Assembly: GCA_035041965.1 (NCBI GenBank)
Contig: JAPYMA010000731.1
Coordinates: 62,001-126,000 of the forward strand
Source of the DNA: Anisakis pegreffii
Lineage: Eukaryota > Nematoda > Chromadorea > Rhabditida > Anisakidae
Direction of reading: 5' to 3'
DNA: 64,000 bases
The notes beneath the pieces were generated by a model. The model was not told where the DNA came from and made no database searches. It saw only the letters and a program-made list of their open reading frames with translations. This document shows, piece by piece, positions 38,501 to 49,650 of the stretch; position 1 is the first letter of the stretch, and every line of letters begins with the position of its first letter. The position numbers and the translations under genes were made by a program.

Positions 38501-39436
38501 TATTATCATTATTATTATTATTATAAAATAATGAAAATTCCGGTTCATAACCCTATTAAAACAATTTCATTTAATGATATTTATATTTGTCAGTTGTTTG
38601 GTAAGCATTCACCAAAGCAGAGACTACAAACACACTTGCGCAAACAAAAATTTCGCTCCTACAAACTCTAGTGAAGCTTCACAAAAACGGTTCCATATAG
38701 GTGTGAACCAATTTTGTGAATGTTCTTCGTCTCGTCGTCACTTTTTCCTTCATTCCAAAAAAATTCTCGCACGCACAAATAATTCTTCCCCTTTTCCTAT
38801 ACACAGTGTAACGTTTCAGTTGCGTTAGCGGGAAAAAACCCTGGGAAATCCATGAAACATCAACTCAAACTCGTATACTTCGATGCGGGTTTTTTTTGCC
38901 GAAAGAGGCGAAAATCTCTCGTGATTCGTTAACGACCACCAGTTCGCTCCGTCTAAAGTGGTGATACTCTACGGTGGAACAAACAGTGATCACAAAACGG
39001 CAATTTAGCGTAACCATCGGCAAAAAGAGTAGCTGAAAAGAGCTGGTTCTAAACGTGAAACATCAAGCGAACCACAAAGGCAAGGATCGAGTGAATGAAT
39101 TTCCGCAGACTCTCCATTGAAAATTTCGGTTCATAACCCTATTAAACCCTTCATAACCCGTTATATATTCAGTACGATTACTCCCGAACCACTCTGGGTA
39201 GGAGTAATTACATGGTACCACGAGCCGGGATTACTCCGCAGATTGCTGACAAAAATAAACAACTAAAAGCAGTTTAGATATCAGAATATGGGTGATTGTA
39301 AAAATTCTCGGCAATCTCACCTGTTTCCGTGAACAACACACCCGTTTGTGTTCGATAAACGAATCCACATCGTAGAATCGTGCTGAGCACAAGCCACACG
39401 ATTGCGACAGTTCATTCAGCTGCTGATTTTTGTGTC
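28934..39436 (-). CDS. sem-4: Spalt-like (SALL / SEM-4) zinc-finger transcription factor, 5' partial
   Basis: Thirteen exons join in phase: 39436-39321, 38112-37957, 36817-36653, 35331-35224, 34896-34428, 34009-33653, 33257-33044, 32911-32801, 32674-32340, 32074-31561, 31327-31166, 30947-30019 and 29583-28934. They give 1427 residues to the stop (numbered from the first complete codon). Order: N-terminal C2HC finger (13-34), Cx4C finger (138-161), degenerate finger (169-187), the SALL double finger plus companion (435-522), second pair (830-878), third pair (1190-1238) and a lone C-terminal finger (1380-1400). The pairs show [21 protein letters not shown] and TTKGNLKxHMGxH-type signatures special to SALL. 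SALL proteins are nuclear, bind AT-rich DNA and mostly repress; C. elegans SEM-4 sets neuronal, mesodermal and vulval fates. The protein is much longer than SEM-4 as I remember it (about 740 residues). The start codon exon is not found. Confidence 0.93.
29584..30018 (-). other. SALL last intron
   Basis: About 435 bases, no exon or structure recognised. Confidence 0.7.
30019..30947 (-). CDS. sem-4: SALL visible exon 12, acidic region and first finger of pair 3
   Basis: A long exon (929 bases). It carries a Ser/Thr-rich start, a strongly acidic block around [19 protein letters not shown], an Asn/Asp repeat, and then [20 protein letters not shown] with HTG. The overlapping frames on both strands here are shadows. 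Acceptor TTGCAG, donor GTATGT in phase 1. Confidence 0.95.
31166..31327 (-). CDS. sem-4: SALL visible exon 11, second finger of pair 2
   Basis: Encodes [20 protein letters not shown] then [14 protein letters not shown], the typical SALL second-pair continuation, and an acidic tail. Acceptor TTTCAG, donor GTAAGT, phase 2-2. Confidence 0.95.
31561..32074 (-). CDS. sem-4: SALL visible exon 10, homopolymer tracts and first finger of pair 2
   Basis: Starts [14 protein letters not shown] and contains [10 protein letters not shown], a [10 protein letters not shown] tract and eight prolines. Near its end is [19 protein letters not shown], the first finger of the second SALL pair. Donor GTTAGT in phase 2. 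The TTTCAG-TTTCAG doublet at the acceptor offers two sites; the first fits the phase and gives VSEAAG. Confidence 0.92.
32340..32674 (-). CDS. sem-4: SALL visible exon 9, Gly/Pro- then Ser-rich linker
   Basis: Begins [20 protein letters not shown], contains a seven-serine run, and ends RPLPTSPE before donor GTTTGT in phase 1. Acceptor TTTTCAG. A region between fingers, with no conserved domain. Confidence 0.85.
32801..32911 (-). CDS. sem-4: SALL visible exon 8, proline-rich linker
   Basis: A 111-base phase 2-2 exon encoding [20 protein letters not shown] and on. The acceptor is a weak GAATTGAAG. It keeps frame if skipped, so it may be alternative. Confidence 0.7.
33044..33257 (-). CDS. sem-4: SALL visible exon 7, second finger and companion finger
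   Basis: Encodes [20 protein letters not shown] with KTHMGVH, then [20 protein letters not shown] with TQH. The third finger attached to the pair is diagnostic of SALL. The acceptor reads TTTAAG rather than CAG, but homology fixes the boundary. Donor GTAAGT in phase 2. Confidence 0.95.
33258..33652 (-). other. SALL intron
   Basis: About 395 bases. Carries the dispersed 18-bp motif TGATCTTACGATTAGATT at 33562-33579. No exon seen. Confidence 0.6.
33562..33579. repeat. dispersed 18-bp motif, copy
   Basis: Exact match to 23253-23270. Confidence 0.65.
33653..34009 (-). CDS. sem-4: SALL visible exon 6, first finger of the first pair
   Basis: Ser- and Gly-rich start, then an acidic stretch and [20 protein letters not shown] with HYRTHTG. 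This is nearly identical to the first finger of the SALL double zinc finger. It ends in phase 1 within the Gly codon of the HTGERP linker. Confidence 0.95.
34010..34427 (-). other. SALL intron
   Basis: About 420 bases, no exon or special structure seen. Confidence 0.6.
34428..34896 (-). CDS. sem-4: SALL visible exon 5, low-complexity linker
   Basis: Opens with [10 protein letters not shown], which supplies the His and Cys of the degenerate finger. A Ser/Gly/Ala-rich linker, a Ser run, a Gln/His run ([12 protein letters not shown]) and ALDLTTS follow. Phase 0 to phase 1; donor GTAATC gives PLPQH, joining LMRPPMSFG. Confidence 0.85.
34935..35174. repeat. intronic 240-bp direct repeat, copy 2
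   Basis: Partner of 35885-36127, filling most of the 327-base intron between SALL visible exons 4 and 5. Confidence 0.93.
35224..35331 (-). CDS. sem-4: SALL visible exon 4, finger halves
   Basis: A 108-base phase 0-0 exon encoding [20 protein letters not shown] then [16 protein letters not shown]: the histidine half of the Cx4C finger followed by the cysteine half of the next, degenerate finger. Acceptor GTTACAG, donor GTGAGC. Confidence 0.9.
35332..36652 (-). other. SALL intron holding one copy of a 240-bp duplication
   Basis: About 1.3 kb; positions 35885-36127 are a diverged copy of 34935-35174 in the next intron. No exon seen. Confidence 0.65.
35885..36127. repeat. intronic 240-bp direct repeat, copy 1
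   Basis: Aligns over its length with 34935-35174, with scattered substitutions and a short insertion near 36056. Both start at CAACTGATGAAATGAATTCA and end at ACTTTCGAAA. The two copies lie about 950 bp apart on either side of the exon at 35224-35331. Confidence 0.93.
36653..36817 (-). CDS. sem-4: SALL visible exon 3, glutamine-rich helix and start of a finger
   Basis: Encodes [20 protein letters not shown] and an acidic-Ser stretch, ending [10 protein letters not shown]. The helix sits where vertebrate SALL proteins carry the glutamine-rich multimerisation region. The two cysteines of the Cx4C finger are here and the two histidines are in the next exon. Acceptor TTTTCAG, donor GTATTT. Confidence 0.9.
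36818..37956 (-). other. SALL intron
   Basis: About 1.1 kb of AT-rich sequence, with a TG microsatellite at 37396-37411 and no exon seen. Confidence 0.6.
37396..37411. repeat. TG microsatellite
   Basis: Short uninterrupted TG run. Confidence 0.9.
37957..38112 (-). CDS. sem-4: SALL visible exon 2, with PIDLSRK motif
   Basis: A 156-base phase 0-0 exon. Residues 52-58 read PIDLSRK, matching the PxDLSxK consensus for binding the CtBP corepressor. The exon ends in QQHQQ, joining the [11 protein letters not shown] helix of the next exon. The donor GTCGGT was chosen because the phase fits; it is not a strong consensus. Confidence 0.85.
38493..38525. repeat. TTA microsatellite
   Basis: Run of ATT/TTA units with one interruption, inside a SALL intron. 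Confidence 0.9.
38533..38560. repeat. 28-bp direct repeat, copy 2 (SALL intron)
   Basis: Second copy of the 39119-39146 unit, same orientation, one mismatch. Confidence 0.8.
39119..39146. repeat. 28-bp direct repeat, copy 1 (SALL intron)
   Basis: Contains CGGTTCATAACCCTATTAAA; differs from the copy at 38533-38560 by one base. The two copies bracket about 560 bp. Confidence 0.8.
39177..39237. promoter_or_regulatory. cluster of three ATTACTCC boxes
   Basis: ATTACTCC at 39177-39184, its reverse complement GGAGTAAT at 39201-39208, and ATTACTCC again at 39230-39237, within a GC-richer patch close to SALL visible exon 1. The first two could pair as an inverted repeat. The binding factor is not known to me; the third box includes GGATTA, a core used by Otx/Pitx-type homeodomains. 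Confidence 0.4.
39321..39436 (-). CDS. sem-4: SALL visible exon 1, N-terminal C2HC finger
   Basis: Encodes [20 protein letters not shown] then [18 protein letters not shown], the lone CxxC...H...C finger found near the N-terminus of SALL proteins. It begins with two bases of a split codon, so an upstream exon ending in phase 1 must exist. Acceptor TTTCAG, donor GTGAGA in phase 0. Confidence 0.9.
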
Positions 39437-40448
39437 CTGAAAACAGCAACCAAATAATCATCACGCTTCTTAAAGAATTGACTTTCGAAGTAAACTTTCG
39501 CAAATCATTCAGTTCTTTGTGGTACTACACGATAGCTATTCTAATAGATTACGATCAAATGCAACTTTGCATGCTGCTATAAAATTTTTGTTTCTCTCTT
39601 CGTTGTATCCAAACTCGTTAGTTTTAAAGATAAGTTAAGAAATGAAATGCACGGTAGTATACCGTGTGCGTTGCAAATCTCATTCAAAATTATCAAAATT
39701 ATCATAAACATTCGTAAAAGTAAACAATTTCATCGGAAACTAGTGAACGGTTTCTATTAAATCAACTCAAATAGAACCGTCCCTCAGTTATGTTCGTTCT
39801 TGAACAAATACTATAAAATCGCATACCTTTTTTTGCATTTCTTTAGAAAATATTACGATTGAACATTATCTCTTTCGTATTGTTTTTTGCTTGTTCAACT
39901 GAGAAATCTCGTTTTTTCTTCAAAAAGAGACTCACTCACTCACGTATTGAATAAAAACGTACAGTCACATCCGCAGAAAAAGACAAATATAAACATAAAT
40001 CATTGTCATTTTATTAATCGTCATTATTTCAAATCATTTCATTGGTATCAATCTTATTATTACTATCATTACCATTATCAACACTATTATTTTAATAATT
40101 TCACCACTACAGAAATCATTCCGGTTGCTGTATGACGGTGCGATAGAATCGATGAACGGTTAGTGTTACGATAATGACATCAATTATGATGAATTCAACA
40201 GTGATTTCTTCTCGTTATCCTCGCAAAAAACGCATTAAACTAACAAAATCGTCGTTATCGTGCAATGGGAAAGTCGTTAGAAAAGGTCAAAAAGAAAGAA
40301 ATATCACTAAAAAATAAAGCGCTCAACATCAAAAACAACTAAACCAATCATAAGATTTGAGAAGAAACGAATTAAAAAATCCAATTAAAAAACTCAAAGA
40401 TTTATCATTACCAATCATAAGATATCATTACGTTTTCATTTGTCAACA

Positions 40449-40449
<1 letters not shown>

Positions 40450-40502
<53 letters not shown>
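40450..40502. repeat. ATT microsatellite, about 17 units
   Basis: Longest simple repeat in the window; it produces spurious poly-Ile and poly-Tyr frames. Confidence 0.95.
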
Positions 40503-40503
<1 letters not shown>

Positions 40504-41517
40504 GGTATTACTACTGTATCAGCATTATCACTGCCATTATTAATTTCATTATTATCGTTATCATGGATGGATTCGCATCGCCTTCAGAATCACTATTATC
40601 ATCTTTTGATGTTTTTTATCCGTCTGCGATAATGTTTCACCGAACAAAAAACTTGAATTCATTTTTCATTATCTGAAGCGAATATAAAATGAGAAAAGAA
40701 TTTAATTTGTTGGTGAATGAATATAGCAAATCGAAATGTGTTTGCACTATTACTGAGAAAATGTGTCGAGTGGTGATACCGTGTGCCGTGCCAGATGCTT
40801 TTTTGCGATGTTTTTGACTGAAAAAAGCGATCGAAAAAAATTTTAATAGCATTTTTTTCGTTTCTTCTTTTAGTCAAAATATGGATTGCATCATTTCAAT
40901 ACGAGCATCTTAGTACAGTGCCTCTTTTCCGCCATCGTAATGAACAACCAAGACAACTTATTTACAAATAGATGAATGAATATACGAATCGAATTTTATG
41001 GGTAGATTCTTACGATTAAAATTACTGACTCGCATACAGTACCGGCAGTCCTTTGATACGGCATAAATGAATTCGAACTAAGCAAAATGAAAATTTTTCT
41101 AACCTAAACATATATCTGCAAAACTGCTTAAAAATTACGAGCATCTTATTATTCTTACCAAGCCTACGTTACAGAATCACCATGTAATACTGTAGGGGGA
41201 TACTGCAGTCTTGTCTTGGTCTAGGCCGTCACATGAACACCACTTAATCATGGGTTCTTTGCTTAATGAAGATTTGTTTCCACCTCGAAAAAATGATAAC
41301 ACATCAAAAGAGTATGGATGAAATTCACTGAATCTTCTCATTTGCTTCATATCAACATCAATATTCTTCACACTGAATCAAATTCTCATGAAATCCTTCA
41401 CTCCCTTAAACTGAATCAAATCCAAAACTTGGGTTCATAAAATATAGTTGACAATGTTGTGTCATCCGTTTCAATCTATAAGATCGCGTATCTATCAATC
41501 ATATGGTATGTGCTTAA

Positions 41518-41518
41518 T

Positions 41519-41546
<28 letters not shown>
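41518..41546. repeat. AAT microsatellite
   Basis: Uninterrupted run of AAT units. Confidence 0.95.
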
Positions 41547-41549
<3 letters not shown>

Positions 41550-44500
41550 TTTGATTGAATTCATAAAGTCTGCATTGTTTGTATTAATTCGATATTAAGT
41601 CAATAAAAGACCCCAGAGATGAGTGCGTGGAATGTTGATTCTTTACATTATATTCATAAGACATTATTGTGATATGATATTATATTATTATAAGAATGTG
41701 TGTATTGCTCAACGAGTTAGTTATATTTATTTATATATTTAGGTGAATATTCGTAGATGAAAATGCTCACGAGGATGTGATTATGCTTCAGATTGCTATC
41801 TACAAAGAACTAATTGTTAGATTTGAAAAGTAAATATTTTGCCAAAATTCATTCATATCATCAAACAAGTGCGCTTTTTTTCCCTCTTCCTATTAGTAAT
41901 ATTACAGTCATTAATAATCATTACATTTATTATTATTGTTGTTCTGATTGGTACTATTATTCTTACTATTATTACTGTCATTTGCATTATTGTTATTAAA
42001 CGATCCCCAATACACAGAGAGGTTCCGCTAGTTGAATAAAAATTTTTTTCGTGATTCGATAAGAGGTGAACTCCTCCTAGGATGCGAAATTATGACTGAT
42101 GAATGTTCATTTGAACACCGATAAAATCAATTAATTAATAAACTGAATAATGCATTATTATGCACTGCTGATATAGGCGTATTTAGTGTTTTGCATTTAT
42201 TGGTTAGGAACGGAAATGGAACGAACGGTTTTTGATTCGTTATTGAGGCGAGTTTTTTGCAATCGTCATGCTTGCTCAACCCTATCATCCATATCATATG
42301 CTGATAAGTTATAATTCATAGCGTACTGCACACTGTCATAAATAACTGATGCAATTCATTGCAAACCACCTGATTGCGAAGAGTGAGCAGCACAAACTGA
42401 ATTCAAATGTAATGCTATCGAAAAACAAATCATCTGAATGAACTTCGTCTTCAATCACGCAAACACTCTTCATAATGATTAGAATCATATCAGTGATAGG
42501 GATGATAATTTGAAAGATGTTTAGTACAATTCAAGCGAATCACATGATTCAATTTATTCAGTGCAAACAACAAAGGAATTCTGCAGACAACAAAAGTTAT
42601 TTGGTGGAAAAAAATGGAAGTCGCAACAAGGAACTAACTGCAAACGAGCACATGCGTGAAAAAGTGCATGAACTGTTTTGAAGTGCATTCCTCATCAATC
42701 AAATTCCTCTCTAATATGTCACATATTATCAATTCTGAATGCTGAATTCCTGATTCATTGCACGGTTCGTTCACTGACTATTTCAAAAAAAACATTATTT
42801 CTGATTATTTTCCAAACATAGAGCGTTTCAGTTTTTCAGCTGGAAATTGAAAATGATATCTTCTGTCAAGATATCTTCACCACATCACGAAAGAAACAAG
42901 GAACTTAAATATAGATTCTCAAAATCCACCAAAACATCCTCAACTTGACAATACGACATTTTATGGCGATCTATTTCTATGCTCTTTGAATATCATGATT
43001 ATTATTGTTGCGCTGTGGCATTTTATCTTTACATATGATTTCTGAAATATTTTTAGTCACAAAAATTAGCACAATTCAATTTTTTCCGAAATTTATTCCT
43101 AACAAATGAACAACGAAATTTTGAACTTAATCACTGTAGTGTTCCAGTCGTAAGTTTTAAGACTTAAGCGTAAAAGACATAAAGTTCAGCATCTAAAGTT
43201 AGTCGGTTGGTCCCTCGATTGCACCTCAAATATTTTATCAAATATGGAACCTTTCTTTAATATCATGCCCTTCCTCTTCTCAACACGTCTTAATTGTTAT
43301 TTATATTCACAACAATAAATCAGACGTAAGCAAATAATGGCATTTCTCTACTGCTTCGAACACATCTCATGAAATTAGTTTCCATGCGATAATATTAATC
43401 TTCCTAATAATAATGATTACAGTTGCGATAATCATTGTTAAAATGGTAACAATGGTCATAATAACAGTAATAATAACTTTTCGGAGGCAGAAATGAAATT
43501 TATGAAGAATTAACTGATTATGTGTCCAGATAAATTGTACTTTATGCATCTTAAGATGACATTAAATTCATATTGTCAGATGACAACTACGCATATGCAT
43601 AAAATCATATCTGTGCGCTATTGTAAGGTTGAATCAGGTCGTTAAATTAATGTCTTCAAGTCGTCCATTGAACAAACACTAAAGAACCGGAATGAGTGAC
43701 AAAAATGATCGTTACTGATGATAAGTTGAGTAGCACAAAAATGGATTTGAAACGTTTTATGCTTGTTTGTCTTCACACATATTACTATGGATGGTTGATT
43801 TGTGTTTTGATACGACTCCAAATAACGTGAAATCTCAAATCTCAATAACTTTCTAAATGCTTCTTCAGACGCGGACATTTTGAAATTTTTTGAATTTTGA
43901 TCTCCGATCTTATCAACTCTACACGATGCAAATCGAAAATTTGAAAATGCTTCCGATATCGTTATGAAGAAACACTCAAATGTGAACGCTGTTTGTGAAG
44001 AGATTCTATCCAATTATATGCCTTGCTATGAATGGATGATGCTTCTTAACTCATGTGTCTTTTGATGATTAGACTTAGTATGCATGAAAACTTTTGTAAT
44101 CCCACAATCATCAATTTTTCGACAGCACAAATTGAGATATTTTTGCGTACTCAGAGTCAAATCAGTTTACAGACACTGATACCTTCCTCCTTCCTGAGAC
44201 TAATGGAATCGTCGAAATATGAGTCACGAGAATAGAGGATCGAGCGAGGAAGAGCAGTGAATAGCACGATGGATTAAGGATATGATCGCGAATAACGATG
44301 AGATCGAATGGGATAATTAATGAGCGGCTTAATAATGATATCAGATGATAACGGTTGATAGGCGATGTGCGCTCGAATCGATGATAAATAGCTGATAAAG
44401 TTGAACAGTTGCAAATCTGTTGACTAAACATAAATCTTGTATCAACAAATAAATATTTTATACGTCCATCAACAATTCATATTCATTTTATGATACGGCT

Positions 44501-47500
44501 GCACATTGCACATTTCATCTATCCTTCCATCATTTAAACTCATATCCATCCACATTGCACGATTACGATTTTCAGTTATAAGAAACTATTGTTGACTTTC
44601 CAAACAAATCATCTTTGAGCAAATTTCGGAAATGAAAGATTGGAAAATTTCTGCGAAAACTAGAATTTTCAATTCAAATTCGAGAATTCAGAGTGCGAAT
44701 ATCCAAAAATGTCTAATCGTAAGTTTCAAAATACCGACGATCATTACTACAGTTGATGATTAGCATTTCATTATAACAATCAAAATTTGAGGAATTTCAT
44801 TGCGTTGATTTCCAAAGACATAATGCACTTATGTTAGTGTAGTCTCCTAAGATTCGCATTATCCTCGTAAGAACTCAATTCACAGCTATTATTCATCGAG
44901 AAATCTCTTCCTACAAAAGTTGAAAATTTTTGATGTGATAACATTTTTTAGTACTAATCGTTTCAATACTTCATAATCTATTAACATGTGAACGATCAAC
45001 TTTATGAGACATAATCAGCAAGTTAATGTTCTACATTATTGACAAATTGTTTCTGTCGTTTATGATTTTTTTTCGCATTCGAGTGGGTCCCTGCTGGGCT
45101 GGCTGGCTGTCACATATTGAAATGCGAAATGAATATTTGATATGAAAAGACGACTGACTGATTAACATTTGAGAAGAAAAGATCAAAGAGATAATTTTAA
45201 TGCAGCGCACAACATTATATGAAAACACATTCAGCATTTCAATCGAGAATTTATAATTTCCAAAAATTGCGTTTGTCTGCTTACGCTTTTTGTCACATAC
45301 CAAATTATATTAATAATATATTAGCAATAATCTTTGCTCGTTGCAGATTGCAGCAGCCAATACGGATTCCGATTATTAGTCACATATTGTGTGTGTGCTA
45401 CGCTTCTTATTTTTTCGAACATTCCCAGTTCACAATGCGAATTAATTCCAATCATAGTGTCTCAATTGAATCGCATTAACCCGAACTGTAACAGATAGCG
45501 TTTTATTTCCATAATGCATATCACCACATTCATATTCCTATTTAATAAAACTGGTGATTTAGTCTTTAAACACCCGTCTCAAATCATTATTAGCATTCAT
45601 CAACTCATTCATTTTCGATTATTTTCAACAAAACATCTGCCGTTGCTGTTGCTTTCTTATAAGCGTAAAAAATGTGGTGTCTGCATATATTTATCATATT
45701 TGCATGTGCCATACAATCTTCTTCTTGCATACATACAGTAGCTCAGATGCGGAACACTTTCGCGATTGACTACTCATTGATAATAATGAGAAGAAGAAGA
45801 AAAATGATTATGACAAATGTTCAAAGCGTAGTATTGTGTCGTGAAAAGGAACAAATTTCCTTCTTTTTTTTTGGAAATATGTTTGATAATTGTTCAATGA
45901 ACGCCATTTTTGAAACGCATCTTCTATGCATCATTTGCGATTGCGTACAAAAATTACAAAACGGAATGAGCACCACAAAAAAATGTTCATCGTTTTTTTT
46001 TGTTTCTGAGTCAGATGTTTGCATTTGACACACAGAAACATAGAGTGAAGACGAAACGAAACGCACATGTGAATGCATGCATGCATGATCATTTGTCTCT
46101 TATTTGTACGCATCACATGCTATTTATCAACAATTTCGTACAAATTTTACCAACCAACAATTACTACGAATAAACACTCAAAATATAAGTTGATTTTTTA
46201 ACTTCTTTCTTTCCACTATCATCATTTTTTGATCGCACTTTAGCGATTCACCGATCACGATTTCAACATGTGTAAAATCACTACGCACTGTATACGAATG
46301 CACAAACTAAAGTATGCCTGAAGCACCAACAAACCAAAAAAATCAAGCTCATGGTGGTTGCAGAAAGATCCGTTTGAAATGTGCACTACTGCTTCATGAA
46401 ACGATTATTTCCAAAGAAAAAATCTCTCAACAGTAAGACAAAAACTGCAAGGCAACCTAATGCTCATGTTCCAATCAATCAGTGCATTGTAAACTATCGT
46501 TGGTGATATCTGTCTGTGACCCTATCACATTATGATCAATTACTGACCGTATTTGTCAAGTAACTGAAACAAAATCACACACTTGTCCCTTGAATCGTCG
46601 AAAGTAACGCCATAACCGATTCCATATACGTGTTACATGATGCAAATCTTAACTTATTTAAGTCATTTGATCTCATCAGATCATAAACGGAATGAAACCT
46701 TCCCCGTTTTAGTGTTGCGATCTGCTTCACTCGGTCAACTCTAACTTTTCTTCTCAATGTTTGCTCAACACAACGAGCAATAATCAGATGTTGAGCTAAA
46801 TAAGATGTTGTGTGAAGAATGCAGTGCGTTATGTATGTGTGAAGTGTTGTTGTTGCTCGAGTGTGTACGTTTGTAATTTGCTAAATTTCACAAATATGAA
46901 CAGTTAAAAATACTACTCATTAACAGTCAAAATTATTACTAAACTATGAGAAGGAGTATTTCTGTTGGTTCTATTGCCTTTTCTTTGCACTGAGTCATTT
47001 CGAAATGATCTAATGATGAGAACAGTGATAATAATGGTACTCATAATAATAGCAATAATAATAATAATGGTCGACAGCAGTTTTAAGAACTGACAAAAGT
47101 GACATACAACGATTCAAATACTATTAAATTCCTCATAACACAATTCAGTGATCTGAGCAAACACAACATAAAACAACACCTCACAGATCTATTGTTGTCA
47201 TTATTAGCATTCATGTTTTCATACTCCACTCACATTATTATGACCATTACAATTATTATTATGAGTTGAATATTTGTCTTTGACATTCCATAATGAAATC
47301 AACTAAATATTTACTATTCTAATGAGAAGCTATGTGTCATCATCATAACTATAATGCACACTAAACAAGTTATATGTACAATTTATTTGTATTCGAATTT
47401 CGACTTCGCTAATTTTTTGAATTCATTGCTCATTCAAAGAAGAAGTGTGCAGTATATTTTGCAGTGTCATTGCATTTGAAAGTTTAGATGTGCACACTAG

Positions 47501-49631
47501 GTATTTATTTTGCTAAACTTATTATCGGCGAATGAAGAAGATTTGAAATGATTCACAAAGAATTTCACCTCCATCCGATATAATATTTATAGATAATATT
47601 TACTTTCATAAACCAACACACCAAGGCAATCAACACTCTCGACTAATGCGCTCACATACAGAATTTGTTTTATACCAGAGATCTATAGCACTTCTCAGAA
47701 GGATTAATTTGATGCTTCAGAAACTACACGCAATTCAATCCAACCATTATTAGATGGAAGTTCTAAAGTTAACTCGAGAACTTATTAAAGCACCGCTATA
47801 CTGATTCCACAATATAAAACACTGTCAGCTCAATGCCAATATACGCCTGATATGGTTAAGATGAATTAAACTAAGACTTTGATGTCTTTCAATAATATCA
47901 TCGAAATTGACTGATCGTTTCTGCTTTAATCTCTGCATTTCAACAACTTTACAAAAAGTTATAAGAGTACATTTATACCTTTGTAATCAGTAAACATACT
48001 AATAAATAGTGTGTATCTTTCATAGCATATAAGTACTTGCTGATATGTCTATTCGTTCGCATTGTAACTGAACTGAATTAAAGCTTCGATTGCGTTGCTT
48101 CATATAAACAGATGGATCGATGGACGCAAATCTTTGAAGATGATTATTCGGAGGAAATGAATGTGCAGAGAACGAAATGTATATTTAATAAGAAAACGAC
48201 GATGTGCATAGAAAAGAAAGATGAATAGTGAAATAACAATGATAATGATAATAATAACAACGAGATAATTTCGATAACGGTTCAGATTCGGATAATATTG
48301 ATGATTGAATTGATGCATGAATGGATAAAGAGACGGATGATTAATAGATTGGAATGAAAGAGGAAATAAAATTAAGGAAATGATATGGTATTTCTTCAGT
48401 TATTCATTCTATTTTGCTATTTATTTATTTACTTGACAACATATATGCATATAGATATACAGAGTTATATCCAAATCCTTTAATCTATCTATTAATTTAA
48501 TGGAATTGAAATGGCAATGACAGAACTGCTTGTTGCTTAATTGCTTAGTTGCCATTATAGTCATTCAAATTTACTCATTTATGGTATCTATCTTCCCTTC
48601 ATGAGACGATTATCTGATTTAGCATTTCGTTTCGTGCTGATGGCCAGCCAAATTCAGTATATTAGGAGATCTTATTCGATTATGTACCACCAGCCTTCAG
48701 TTGATTGTTAATAGCTGATGTGTGGAGTACACGCTCTAACTGCTGACCGGTCAACATCGTTGCAATAACTTGATTACTTATCAAATAGCATCAGAACAAT
48801 TGAAATAATTTGATATCTATCAATCTTTATGCTAATTTCAATGTATATTTCAGCAAACTTTGCTCATTATTTGTCTTTTAATGAGTATAATGCTAAACAC
48901 ATACATATTTCTGTTCATATTTGATATAAAGAAGTAAAATATTACTTGAAAAGTTGAAAAACTATTTCAACATGCAACTTCGATTCGATTTTTATAGGCA
49001 GAACTCAAATTCTGTAAGATGGTTGGAACAATGTCCACTTGTACTCCAAAGCCTTTTTGATTTGTTATTCTTATTTTTGGCTTATCAGAATCACTGATAC
49101 AACTTTTCATATTCTCGACTCCTTTTCAAGCTCTATTAGAACCGCCCCGATCCGCATCAACATTCTCGCACCATTATAATTATCATCAATCCATAATCAA
49201 GACAATTTCATCACTCACCCAAATCATATTCAATTTTAATGCAACATCCGTAAACTTTAATTAAATTTCCAACTAACAGAATATACGACCACTGACGTAT
49301 GAAACATTATCACATTCCGAAACGATACGGTAGTTTGAATGCTGTTGTATATGTGCGTATGTTCGAACACTATCAGCCAATTTGGAAATATATTCGATAA
49401 GTCTAAATGAATAAAATGTGTGTATCAATTTTGGTATCTATCCGCTGTCCTTCAATACGTCAGCCCACGCAAAGATATGGTATGAAAAAGCATAAATACT
49501 AATAAAAGTTAAAAATGTCAGGAATTTCCAACAGAATTCTCGGACTTCCGCTCGTCAACTCTCGAAATATGTGTTCCATTTTTTCAGCATTTTTTATCAA
49601 ATACCAAAAACCAAATATTTATTCACTTCGT

Positions 49632-49650
49632 TCCATCCATCCATCCATCA
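49632..49650. repeat. CATC microsatellite
   Basis: Four CATC-type units; reverse-complement relatives (GGAT) occur at 61711-61735. Confidence 0.85.

Larger units (their letters stand above)
38113..39320 (-). other. SALL intron with flanking 28-bp direct repeats
   Basis: About 1.2 kb. Contains nearly identical 28-bp direct repeats at 38533-38560 and 39119-39146, a TTA microsatellite at 38493-38525, and three ATTACTCC boxes between 39177 and 39237. No exon seen. Confidence 0.6.

Noticed and set aside
40357..40676. Ile- and Tyr-rich plus-strand frames
   Set aside because: Produced by the ATT microsatellite at 40450-40502.
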